Source: Renibacterium sp. (lineage in GTDB: Bacteria; Actinomycetota; Actinomycetes; Actinomycetales; Micrococcaceae). From it: 64,000 bases of DNA. A model generated the notes under the pieces. That model was not told the origin of the DNA and did not search any database. It saw only the letters and a list, made by a program, of their open reading frames with translations. This document shows, in pieces, positions 49,701 to 55,485 of this stretch. The translations under genes and the position numbers were made by a program. The stretch spans positions 1 to 64,000 of the forward strand of contig JAFOLH010000014.1 of assembly GCA_017419405.1 (NCBI GenBank), written 5' to 3'. The stretch's first letter is position 1, and every line of letters begins with the position of its first letter.

Positions 49701-51955
49701 TACGAGGTCTTGACCGCATTGTTCAGGATCGGGTCCTGGTAGGAGACGGTGGCGACATTGTGCACCGTGCTGTCCGCGGATTCGGGGTTCACGGTGACCC
49801 GGAAGGTCACCGTGGCTTTGGCCCCGGGAGCCAGGGTGCCACCGGCGGTCGGCGTGGCTCCGGCGCCCAATCGCACGGTCACTTGGTCCTGCGCGGCGCT
49901 GTAGTCGCCGCGGTCGTCGCCGGCGGCGTCGGTGAGATTGCCGGCTCCGGTTCCGGCGGTGATTTTCAGCGAGCCCGGCACATACGTGGTGCCGGTCGGG
50001 ATCTGGTCGGTGAGCACGCTCAACGGCGAATCGGAACCGCCGGCGTTCGTGACGTCCACCGAGTACTCGAGGGTGTCGCCGATCCGGGCCGGATTGTTCC
50101 CGCTGACATTGGTCACCGACTTCTGCGCGGTCAGACAGGGCGAGTTGCTGAACGTGACGTCGTCCAGGAAGTTGCCGATGCTGGCCCCGCCGGTGGAGCT
50201 CACCGATTCGAACTGGAAGCGGGTTGTGGTCTGCCCGGCCGGAATCGTATACGTCCCGTTATACCGACCCCAGGCGGTGTTTCCATCGCTGATGTTCGGC
50301 CCTTGCTGCACCATCGTGCCGCCGGGCGGGCCGGTGACGACCTTCATCACGTCGGTTCCCTGCCGGCCGCGGTGCGCCAGCGACCAGCGGATGGTCTGGC
50401 CCGGCGTGGTGGCGATGTCCTGATAGAGCGCTGAGACCTGGGTCGCGTTGATTTCGACGAACTGGCTGCCTTCGGCCGAAGGCACCCCGTTGAACCCGCT
50501 CTTCCAATACTCGATCAAGCCATCCCGGGCGGTGGTCCGCCAGCCGTCGACCTGGCTCTGGTTGTAGTTCATGAAGTTGCCGGTCATCACCGGCTGCTCG
50601 AAGCCGCCGTTGACGATGTTCACCGAGGCCGGGCACACGGTCTGCACCGGGGCGGCAACCTCGTAATCTTCGACTTCGCCATCCGCGGCGCTGCCGGCGG
50701 GGGTCGCCACATCGGCGGCGGCGCTGGCGATCCGGAACCGGGCGACCAGGTCCGGCGCAGAGCCGGTCGCGGCCGGCAGGTTGCTCCAATTCAGTGTGGC
50801 GGTGCCGTTCTGGCAGGTGGCGGTCGCCGCTTCATTGTCTTCGAAAGCCCCGTTCTTGCTGGTGTCCAACCAGGCTTTGACCGTGGCTCCCGGGCCAGTG
50901 CAGACCACTTGGACCGAGTAATTCCGCTGTCCGGGGCTGTACGGCGGGAAGCTGCCCGAGCCGTTGGCGAGGAGTTGCGACACGCCTTCATCGGCAGCGC
51001 CGGTGGTGTCGTCAGTGGTGAGGGTCGCACCGGTCCGGGCTTCGGAGTCCGGAGCCACCCGGCCCAGGTATACGCCCGCGGATTCGTTCAGCGCCGGCGG
51101 GTTGCTGGTGCTCTGCGCGGTTCCGGACGCGGTCTGCGGCACCAGGTGCTGGGCGACGCCGTAGCTGGCCGGCGCATCGCCGTAGTCGAAGGGCAGCAGC
51201 AAGCCGAACGCCGCCGCCTGGGTGCCGCCGCCTTCGATCCGGGTGCTGACCTGGGTGGTGTCGCTGAACACGAAGGGCGTCGAGGCTGCCTGTTCCGAGT
51301 TGGTGATCCGCAGCTGCTTCCCGGAAAGCGTGCCGCCCCACATCGCGGTGCCTTTGCGGTAATCCTGGAAGTCCACCCAATCGGTTCCGGTGGTGTTGTA
51401 CTGCAGGGCTTCCGGGCCGTTGTTCGTCGCTTCACCGTCGGTGGCGACTACCCGGGGCGTGATGGTGCGGCCATTGACCGTCATCGAAAACGTGAAGGTG
51501 GCCGCGATCTTGGCCCCCGCGGCGCTGTTCGCGATCGCCACGTTTCCCGCGGGCGCATAGGCCTGGCCGGCCGGGCTGCCCGAATAGGAGCTCAGGCTCT
51601 GCGCCGTGAGCCCGGTATTGGTGCCGGAAATCGCGCTCTTCGCGGTCATCGTCACGGTTGCGGACACGCCCGGAGCGGGCGAGAAGGTCTGGGTGCCGCC
51701 CACGGTGTTCAGCGGGAAGTTCGTCATGTCGAACCAGTAGATCCGGGATTGGTACGGGCCGGAACCAGCGGTTGCGTAATCGGCCTGCGCCGGAGCCGTG
51801 CCGCCCACCAAGCCGGCAACCATGCCGGAGGCCACCAGGGCCAGCGAAGCGGAGGCAGCAACCGCACCGTGAACTGCCTTTCGGAACGTCCGACGACGGC
51901 GCAAGGCAGCACCTTTGAGGTGCCGGCCGGTCAGAACGCTTACACTGCGGAACAT
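40787..51955 (-). CDS. Giant LPXTG-anchored repeat protein (CshA/GEVED-like head, DUF11/DUF7507-like stalk)
   Basis: 3,722 residues from the ATG at 51955-51953, behind GGGGG. The order is: a long basic signal peptide cleaved near Ala58; a beta-rich head with CshA-type features and a GEVED-like part (FDYGDAPASYG, DGEVEDYEV) to about residue 460; a DUF642-like segment (NIVNGGFEQPVMTG, FLDDVTF); two classical DUF11 domains (for example AQKSVTNVSGNNPARIGDTL); then 24 related domains of about 116 residues; and LPNTG (3687-3691), a hydrophobic helix and RRRRRN for sortase anchoring. It is probably a fibrillar adhesin. No sortase gene lies in the window. Confidence 0.92.
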   Translation of the reverse strand: MFRSVSVLTGRHLKGAALRRRRTFRKAVHGAVAASASLALVASGMVAGLVGGTAPAQADYATAGSGPYQSRIYWFDMTNFPLNTVGGTQTFSPAPGVSATVTMTAKSAISGTNTGLTAQSLSSYSGSPAGQAYAPAGNVAIANSAAGAKIAATFTFSMTVNGRTITPRVVATDGEATNNGPEALQYNTTGTDWVDFQDYRKGTAMWGGTLSGKQLRITNSEQAASTPFVFSDTTQVSTRIEGGGTQAAAFGLLLPFDYGDAPASYGVAQHLVPQTASGTAQSTSNPPALNESAGVYLGRVAPDSEARTGATLTTDDTTGAADEGVSQLLANGSGSFPPYSPGQRNYSVQVVCTGPGATVKAWLDTSKNGAFEDNEAATATCQNGTATLNWSNLPAATGSAPDLVARFRIASAAADVATPAGSAADGEVEDYEVAAPVQTVCPASVNIVNGGFEQPVMTGNFMNYNQSQVDGWRTTARDGLIEYWKSGFNGVPSAEGSQFVEINATQVSALYQDIATTPGQTIRWSLAHRGRQGTDVMKVVTGPPGGTMVQQGPNISDGNTAWGRYNGTYTIPAGQTTTRFQFESVSSTGGASIGNFLDDVTFSNSPCLTAQKSVTNVSGNNPARIGDTLEYSVDVTNAGGSDSPLSVLTDQIPTGTTYVPGSLKITAGTGAGNLTDAAGDDRGDYSAAQDQVTVRLGAGATPTAGGTLAPGAKATVTFRVTVNPESADSTVHNVATVSYQDPILNNAVKTSYSNTVSTPVASAADLQITKEQVTQYPLAGQPIEYRLTVKNNGPRPATGVTVQDPLPAAITGGTGQVDGGSACTVSGQNLNCAVGNLAVGATRTITVKGTVAANAVPGSSFTNTATVSGNEYDQVPGNNSSSVTTTLLKPGITVTKSAGAIQDTNGNGRLDAGDTVPYSFVVKNTGDTTLTSVKVTDAKVPNISCPATTLAPNASTTCTGSYVLTQADIDAGKVDNSATATGTPPVGDPITSQPSAVTTPVNAPNSMTITKSAGAVQDKNGNGRTDAGDTIDYSFVVKNTGTTTLNSLALSDPKIAGVSCPTATLAPGASTTCVKTYQITQADMDAGKIVNQATGTAKGSAGSDVNATSNEVTTPLAQTNSFDFTKSAAAPVDSNKNGRIDAGDTIGYSFKFTNTGSTTLKNLSVTDSLVPNVVCSTTTLAPGESVTCTGSYTITQADMNAGKVDNSATGTVTQPDGSTANKTSTTSTPLTGVGSLTFDKQQGTPTDADGNPITGREVGKGDKIPYTFLVTNTGSVTVSSVTVVDSKVSGINCGGVSSLDPGKSMTCSGVYTITQADVDAGAVTNTANANGKDPKGGSVDSANDSTTLQLTQTPKISLSKAAGEITDTNNNGKNDPDDTLAYTFTVKNEGNVTVNTVSVSDPKVAEISCPSSSLAPGESVICTGAYRLTQADFDAGKVDNEATAKAKAGNTEVSSEKATATKPLPLVDAVTVKKTAGTPVDANNNGRTDAGDTISYTFLVTNTGNTTLSNVTVNDPKVSAVNCPVTSLAAGKSVTCTGTHTITQAEVDAGKADNTATAVGTPPGRPQISSNESSTSTPIAPVDALTVVKDSTGPVDGNQDGRITAGEKIPYTFKVTNTGSSTLTGVRIADAKVAATCDPTTLAPGASVTCTGEYTISQADIDAGKVDNTATAFGTPPGGRDEKESGPSSKTVTIAQVKSLDLVKDVAGIDDNNKNTRTDYGDYIRYTFKVTNTGTVSLDNLVINDPKVGTVSCPSAALAPGASVTCTATYEINQPDVDAGQVVNKATATANDKSGTAVTSNESTKTVPTSSLAQIALKKTAAAPKDVNNNDTIDAGDTVDYTFEVRNTGDVSIDGSTVKDPLIPGLTCPAGVIAPGQVKVCRATYTITQADVDAGKIVNTATASGTDPKGNQVTATDTVTVTIPADSNLDIVKTASEPRLADGQTQLGAGSLIDYSFKVTNDSNVTVSDVAIVDDRLKGPITCEKTTLAPNESTTCTGTYTLTTEDYDAGYVLNTAEATAKDPSGATVDSWDDSALVELKQISNMTMKKTAGAIQHQPGSDKTQAGDTVKYTFEVKNTGNTTLYLVGVRDSLVGTVKCPVATLAPGASTTCEASYSITQADIDRGTLENKATGVATPPSGEEITSPEDKATVDTKGESALSLQKQAAAPKDANGNGRIDPGDTVDYTFTLTNTGQVTLKDLSVTDNQVATVTCPTGSLAPGASATCTATRVLTQADIDAGKVDNTATGSSTDAYGTTVTSKEATATIAIPRQDALTIKKSAGTWNDANGNGMMDPGETIPYSFLVTNTGTTTLTGIKVNDALVAPITCAKTTLAPGESVTCTGSYTLTQEDVDRGDVLNSATATGTTPDGGTTTSPGSEVDTLIPRTAKLSFDKQAGQITHTSGNTRTQAGDTISYTFVVKNEGNVSIDFLQIRDPKVGMIDCSKDVLKAGESMTCTKVYTITAADMDSGSVKNTAFAEGEDPDGNKVDSNTDETSTTLDATTELAIKKSAAAPKDVNGNGLTDAGDTIDYSFAVTNNGTVTMDNLKVNDAKLPGGAISCPATSLAAGQTMTCTGTYTITQADVDGGKADNTATVSGTPPGSTVPVTSEPSGTSTPISGSSSLTIAKDGAAPKDVNGNGLVDAGDTIDYTFTVTNTGTTTLRNLVINDPLIPSANITCTATELAPKAVTTCRGSYTITQSDADNGKVLNTATATGKPDQGDPTTSPGAEKETEIPAVDRLEITKSVVPNNTKAYNDANGNGRPDAGERIEYQFVVKNTGNTTQHDLRVADPKIANVSCPVTELAAGASTTCTASYPISQADLDAGTVDNTATATGTPPGGRPDTAVDSNKVTTPLERGNSLTVVKAVSSVDDVNRNQRTDVPDVVNYTFTVTNNGNTTVKEIAIQDAKIPAVSCAPTELAPGAVATCTGSYTITQAEVDNGKVSNTATAVGTGPDGKQTTSEPSTAEQPTTAVAAMSLVKKVDPAAPKASKAGDKIAYVFTLANTGTLTLSDVSVTEQLPGVTVSCPAGPLLPGKSVDCTGSYTVTQADVDNGKVTNRATGNATAPVPGSTGTQPVSTDQASVDEILTRNNQLDLSKTVKQIITEQPSGRPVAGDQIVYALKATNRGNTTLTDVVITDSKLPGLSCTVASLAPGAELNCEGTYTLTQADADAPTVDNTATAKATGPGGTAVDGGKQSTSTPTSQEAALQIKKSYQPLTDTNGDGVIGAGDKVTFTFVVTNSGTVTLRAVEIDDQLALDGEPVCEATSLAPKASTNCTATYTLTQADVEAGSVRNSATAIAAKPDGGDIESPASEVTVAIDRTPGLAFEKKIAGTKDLNNDGRLAAGDEIDYVFTVKNTGNVKLSGVAVVDRKLVDAGVSISCPSTDLDPGQSIDCTATYRISQSDANAGSVKNTAHAEAKQGETPVTSVESSKEQPLTVLDELSVDKKVTKTNDVNGNGKLDAGDTIEYQFLVTNSGTRDASGVSVNDPRVKVECPASVVGAGTSMTCTAVYTVTQADVDAGSVQNTATATGSTPDGKPNTSEPDSVTTPLDGAPGVKLLKQAGPVTDANGNGRKDAGDSIVYTFTVTNTGNTTLFGIVVQDEKLAAAGISVDCPVSQLAPGQSTTCTSAPYRVTAADVDAGAVSNVATASVSSGSNGGQKLTSDPASVKTGLDPKPTPPTAPVEPLPNTGVSNLWIIGLGALIIVIGAILLFLGARRRRRN
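40940..49300 (-). repeat. 24 tandem domain repeats of about 350 bp in the surface-protein gene
   Basis: Each unit encodes the pattern KxAGxxxDxNxNGRxDAGDTIxYSFxVxNTG...TLxxVxVxDPKV...SCPxxxLAPGxSxTCTGxYxITQADxDAGKVxNTATAxGTxP. I count 24 copies by the QADxDAG/NTATA block. Most hold the loop DxNxNGRxDAGD, which matches the spacing of EF-hand/dockerin calcium loops; some (for example those with DYGDYIRY or HTSGNTRTQAGD) have lost it. Limits are approximate. Confidence 0.88.
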
Positions 51956-52162
51956 CGTGCCCCCGTCACCATCCGGCTGCTCGGACGGTTCTCGTCGGTT
52001 CCTCGCCAATGACGGCGGCTCAGCAGCTTCGCTGAATTCCGCCGTCGTTGCCAGGGATAATTACTCGTAATCCCTCATGCTACCGGCCTGTCGGGCGGGA
52101 AAGTAGTCACAGCAGAATCTCAGCTGGAACCCGTAAGGGTTCGCCGAGTCAACCAAAAGCGA
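51956..52162 (-). other. Leader/spacer between mnhG and the surface-protein gene
   Basis: About 200 bases without a gene. It holds a perfect hairpin GAACCC-GTAA-GGGTTC (52127-52142), perhaps a weak terminator of the mnh operon, and an imperfect palindrome centred on ATTAC-GA-GTAAT inside GGGAT...ATCCC (52053-52073), a possible operator for the surface-protein gene. A TTGACT box (minus strand, 52152-52147) has no good -10 partner. The promoter position is not clear. Confidence 0.4.
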
Positions 52163-52531
52163 TCAGCGGGGCTCTTCCCGGTTCGCGGCGGCCTCCACGA
52201 CGTCGTTCAAGTCGTCCTGGCTGAGCGTGTCTTTGCGCAAGTGCTTGGTCCGGTAGCCGGCCCGACCGATCATATGGGCGGACACCGGGACGGTCAGCAA
52301 CTGGAAGATCCAGGCAATCAGCAGGATCGGCAGCACCGCCCAACTGCGCAGTTGCAGGGCCATGGCCAGGAGCAGCAAAAACAGGCCGAGCACCTGCGGT
52401 TTGGTCGCCGCATGCATCCGGCTCATCAAATCCGGGAAGCGCAGCAAGCCCACCGCTGCAGCGAGCGACAGTGCGGAACCGAGGATCAGACAGATCGCGG
52501 TCAGCAGGTCGATGACGGAATCGAGGTTCAT
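52163..52531 (-). CDS. mnhG: Na+/H+ antiporter subunit G
   Basis: 122 residues with three helices (SVIDLLTAICLILGSALSLAAAVGLLRFPDLMSRMHAATKPQVLG), the MnhG/PhaG signature RFPDxxxRMHAATKxxxLG being complete. A hydrophilic C-terminal tail follows. It is the last gene of the mnhA-C-D-E-F-G operon and overlaps mnhF by 4 bases. The complex exports Na+ or K+ in exchange for protons at the cytoplasmic membrane. Confidence 0.94.
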   Translation of the reverse strand: MNLDSVIDLLTAICLILGSALSLAAAVGLLRFPDLMSRMHAATKPQVLGLFLLLLAMALQLRSWAVLPILLIAWIFQLLTVPVSAHMIGRAGYRTKHLRKDTLSQDDLNDVVEAAANREEPR

Positions 52532-52815
52532 TGCGGCCTCCGTTCCGCGACGTAGCGGGCTACCGTGACCGAGCCGATGAAGCCGATGATCGTGAGCCCC
52601 ACCAGCAGCGGCAGGTTGTTCAAATGCCGGTTGACCGCCATATCGGTGGCCAGGGCAGCGGAGAAGATCGCGAGCAGCACATCTGCGGCCAGCACCCGGT
52701 CCAACAAGGACGGGCCAACCGCGATGCGGTAAATCGCGCCGAGCGCCGCGGCACTGAGGATCACCCCCACCACGATCAGGGTCACGGTCATCAACGGGGC
52801 GCCGAATACCGTCAT
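52528..52815 (-). CDS. mnhF: Na+/H+ antiporter subunit F
   Basis: 95 residues, three helices: LIVVGVILSAAALGAIYRIAVGPSLLDRVLAADVLLAIFSAALA with the GPSxxDRVxAxD motif of MnhF/PhaF. It overlaps mnhE and mnhG by 4 bases each. It is a small membrane subunit required for the assembled Mrp complex. Confidence 0.94.
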   Translation of the reverse strand: MTVFGAPLMTVTLIVVGVILSAAALGAIYRIAVGPSLLDRVLAADVLLAIFSAALATDMAVNRHLNNLPLLVGLTIIGFIGSVTVARYVAERRPQ

Positions 52816-53375
52816 GACTTCACCTCGTCCGCCGCGGGCTGTTCCGCCCGCAAAGCGGCGAGTTCGGCTTTGCTGCCCATCACCCGGATCAGCCAGGCTT
52901 CCACGTCGCGGACGTCGGCGCGGATCTTGCGCACGTCGTCGTCGTTTTTCACGTCCATGGTGTGCAGATACAGCGTCGAAGTGGAGCGGTCCACTTCGAT
53001 CACCAAGGAGCCCGGGATGAGCGAGATCACGTGCCCGGTCGCGGTCACCATCAGATCCGAGTGGCTGCGCAGCGGCACTGCCACCACGGCGTTTTTGATC
53101 CGCGGCCCCTGCGCCAGCAGCAGATAGCTGACCTGCACACTGGCCACTGCGACGTGCCAGAGGAACACCCCGGCGTACTCCAGGAAGTAGAAGACATTGA
53201 ACCGGCCGCTGAGCTCCACCGGCGGCAGGTAGAACACCCGGGTGACCAGCAAGGCGATGATCGCGCCGAAGACCAGATTGCCCGGGCTGAAATCACGCCA
53301 CAGGGCACCCCAGACCAGGACCAGCCAAATCAGCAGCGGCAACTCCTGTTTGAGCGAAATCCGTTGTTTGGTCAT
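52812..53375 (-). CDS. mnhE: Na+/H+ antiporter subunit E
   Basis: 187 residues. Two N-terminal helices (LPLLIWLVLVWGALWRDFSPGNLVFGAIIALLVTRVF) are followed by SHSDLMVTATGHVISLIPGSLVIEVDR and LYLHTMDV, the conserved MnhE core. The C-terminal tail (KNDDDVRKIRADVRDVEAWLIRVMGSKAEL) is longer than in Firmicutes homologues, as is usual in actinobacteria. It overlaps mnhD and mnhF by 4 bases. Confidence 0.94.
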   Translation of the reverse strand: MTKQRISLKQELPLLIWLVLVWGALWRDFSPGNLVFGAIIALLVTRVFYLPPVELSGRFNVFYFLEYAGVFLWHVAVASVQVSYLLLAQGPRIKNAVVAVPLRSHSDLMVTATGHVISLIPGSLVIEVDRSTSTLYLHTMDVKNDDDVRKIRADVRDVEAWLIRVMGSKAELAALRAEQPAADEVKS

Positions 53376-55033
53376 GGCTTCACCGTCCCTTGGCTCGGTT
53401 CCGGTTTCTTCACCAGTTCAGGCCGGCTCGCTTCCAAGGCTTTGACCCCGGCATCGCCGAGCACTGCTTGCACATAGGGCCGGCGGTCCAGCATTTCCCG
53501 GGCCGCGTTGTCGGCGAGCTGCACCAACGGTCCGGCGAAAACGGTGAGCAGCAAACCCACGCCGACCAGTCCGGCAGTCGGGCCGACCATCATCCGCGGC
53601 AACGGCCGGGCCTTGACCTTCACCGCGGCGGCACCGGCACCGGCTGACGGATCGGCCTCCGGCAAGCCTTCGAGCAATGCCGGCTCCGGCGCTTCTTCGG
53701 TGTCCTGCGGGCTGCGCCAGAACACCCGGTTCCAGACCCTGGCGATCGCCAACAAGGTCAGCAGCGAAACCGCGACGCTGCCGGCGACCAGCACCCAGGC
53801 CAGCGGGGTGTCCAAAGCCGCGCCGGCCTGCAGCAGGCCGAGCTTGCCCAGGAAACCGGAGAACGGCGGAATTCCGGCCAAATTCATCGCCGGGATGAAG
53901 AACAGGATGCCGAGGATCGGCGAAAGCTTCGCCAAGCCGCCCAGGCGGTGCATCGACGTCGAACCGCCACGGCGTTCGATCAGTCCGGTGGTCAGGAACA
54001 AACTGGTCTGGATCGTGATGTGGTGCACCACGTAATAGACTGCCGCCCCCAGTCCGAGCACCGAGGACATGGCCAAGCCGAAGACCATGTAACCGATATG
54101 GCTGACCAGAGTGAATGAGAGCATACGTTTGATATCCGACTGCGCTATTGCACCCAGAATGCCCACCACCATGGTCAGCAGTGCCACCACCATTAAGAAG
54201 TCATTGAGACTGTCCCCCGGGAAAAGCAGCGTTTCGGTCCGCACGATCGCGTAGACGCCGACTTTGGTCAACAACCCGGCGAACACCGCGGTGACCGGTG
54301 CCGGGGCGGTCGGATAGGAGTCCGGCAACCAGAAACTGAGCGGGAAGACCGCCGCCTTGATCCCGAAGGCGATCAACAGCATCAAGTGCAGCAGGGTCTG
54401 CGTGCCTTGGTCCAAATTAGCCAGCTTCACCGCCAGATCTGCCATGTTGATCGTGCCGGTGGCACCGTAGATCATCGCGATCGCGATCAGGAACAGCATC
54501 GAAGAGACCACGCTGACCACCACATAGGTCACCCCGGCCCGAATCCGCGGACCGGTGCCGCCCAAAGTCATGAGCACATAACTGGCGGTCAGCAGGATCT
54601 CGAATCCCACATACAGGTTGAACAGGTCTCCGGAAAGGAAGGCGTTGGATACCCCGGCCATCAGGATCAAATAGGTCGGGTGGAAAATCGACACCGGGCC
54701 TTCGGCATCGCCGTCCGCGGCACCCTGCCCGGTCGCATAAATGAGCACCGCGAGCCCCACCACGGAGGACACCACGAGCATCAGCGAGGAGAATTGGTCG
54801 ACCACCAGCACCACGCCCCAGGGCGGCAACCAGCCGCCCAGGTTCACCGCGACCGTGCCGCCGTTCCAGACTTGGGCGAGCAATCCGACTTCCAGGAGCA
54901 GGGTCACGCTGAGCACCGAAATGCTCACCGCCTGCTGCGCCTTGGGATGCCGGATCAGCAAAAACGCGACCGCGGCGCCGAGGAACGGCAGGATGATCGC
55001 CAGCGGGGTGAGCGAAGCCAGGGTGAGATTCAC
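53372..55033 (-). CDS. mnhD: Na+/H+ antiporter subunit D
   Basis: A 553-residue, about 14-helix proton-pumping-like subunit related to NuoM/NuoN. Typical parts are SIFHPTYLILMAGVSNAFLSGDLFNLYVGFEILLTASYVLM (conserved Glu in the fifth helix), KAAVFPLSFWLPDSYPTAPAPVTAVFAGLLTKVGVYAI with the conserved Lys, and SDIKRMLSFTLVSHIGYMVFG. The C-terminal cytoplasmic region is acidic and variable. It overlaps mnhC and mnhE by 4 bases. Confidence 0.95.
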   Translation of the reverse strand: MNLTLASLTPLAIILPFLGAAVAFLLIRHPKAQQAVSISVLSVTLLLEVGLLAQVWNGGTVAVNLGGWLPPWGVVLVVDQFSSLMLVVSSVVGLAVLIYATGQGAADGDAEGPVSIFHPTYLILMAGVSNAFLSGDLFNLYVGFEILLTASYVLMTLGGTGPRIRAGVTYVVVSVVSSMLFLIAIAMIYGATGTINMADLAVKLANLDQGTQTLLHLMLLIAFGIKAAVFPLSFWLPDSYPTAPAPVTAVFAGLLTKVGVYAIVRTETLLFPGDSLNDFLMVVALLTMVVGILGAIAQSDIKRMLSFTLVSHIGYMVFGLAMSSVLGLGAAVYYVVHHITIQTSLFLTTGLIERRGGSTSMHRLGGLAKLSPILGILFFIPAMNLAGIPPFSGFLGKLGLLQAGAALDTPLAWVLVAGSVAVSLLTLLAIARVWNRVFWRSPQDTEEAPEPALLEGLPEADPSAGAGAAAVKVKARPLPRMMVGPTAGLVGVGLLLTVFAGPLVQLADNAAREMLDRRPYVQAVLGDAGVKALEASRPELVKKPEPSQGTVKP

Positions 55034-55485
55034 GGCTTGCCTCCCTTCTTGGCGCTTTTGCCTGCGGCTGGGTCGTCGAACTCGGTGGTTTCCAAGGGGA
55101 TTTCCACATCTTCTTCGGCGTCGAACATCGGCTGGGTCGCCACTCTGCGGTCTTCGGCGTCGTCCTGGACTTCATCCTGGCGGGCCAGCACCCAGGTCCG
55201 GTAGATGATGCCCAGCATGAACGCGGTCACCGCGAACGAAATCACGATCGAGGTCAGGATCAGGGCCTGCGGCAAGGGGTCGTTGTACTCCCCCGGCGGC
55301 ACTGCTTTGCCGAGCAAGGGAGCCAGGCCCGCATAGCCGCCGGTGGTCAGCAACAGGATGTTGGTCCCGTTGGCCAAAAGCATCAAGCCCATCAGCACCC
55401 GGGTCAGACTGCGTTCGAGCAACAGGTAGATGCCGACCGCGTAGAGCACGCCCATCACGATCAGCAAGGTCAGGTTGACGCTCAT
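55030..55485 (-). CDS. mnhC: Na+/H+ antiporter subunit C
   Basis: 151 residues, NuoK-like with three helices: MGVLYAVGIYLLLERSLTRVLMGLMLLANGTNILLLTTGG, then DPLPQALILTSIVISFAVTAFMLGIIY. A charged C-terminal tail of about 40 residues (DEVQDDAEDRRVATQ and KSAKKGGK) extends into the cytosol. It overlaps mnhA and mnhD by 4 bases. Confidence 0.95.
   Translation of the reverse strand: MSVNLTLLIVMGVLYAVGIYLLLERSLTRVLMGLMLLANGTNILLLTTGGYAGLAPLLGKAVPPGEYNDPLPQALILTSIVISFAVTAFMLGIIYRTWVLARQDEVQDDAEDRRVATQPMFDAEEDVEIPLETTEFDDPAAGKSAKKGGKP

Noticed and set aside
52127..52142. GAACCC-GTAA-GGGTTC hairpin as a confident terminator of the mnh operon
   Set aside because: The stem is only 6 bp and no T run follows on the minus strand, so it is mentioned only as part of the spacer.
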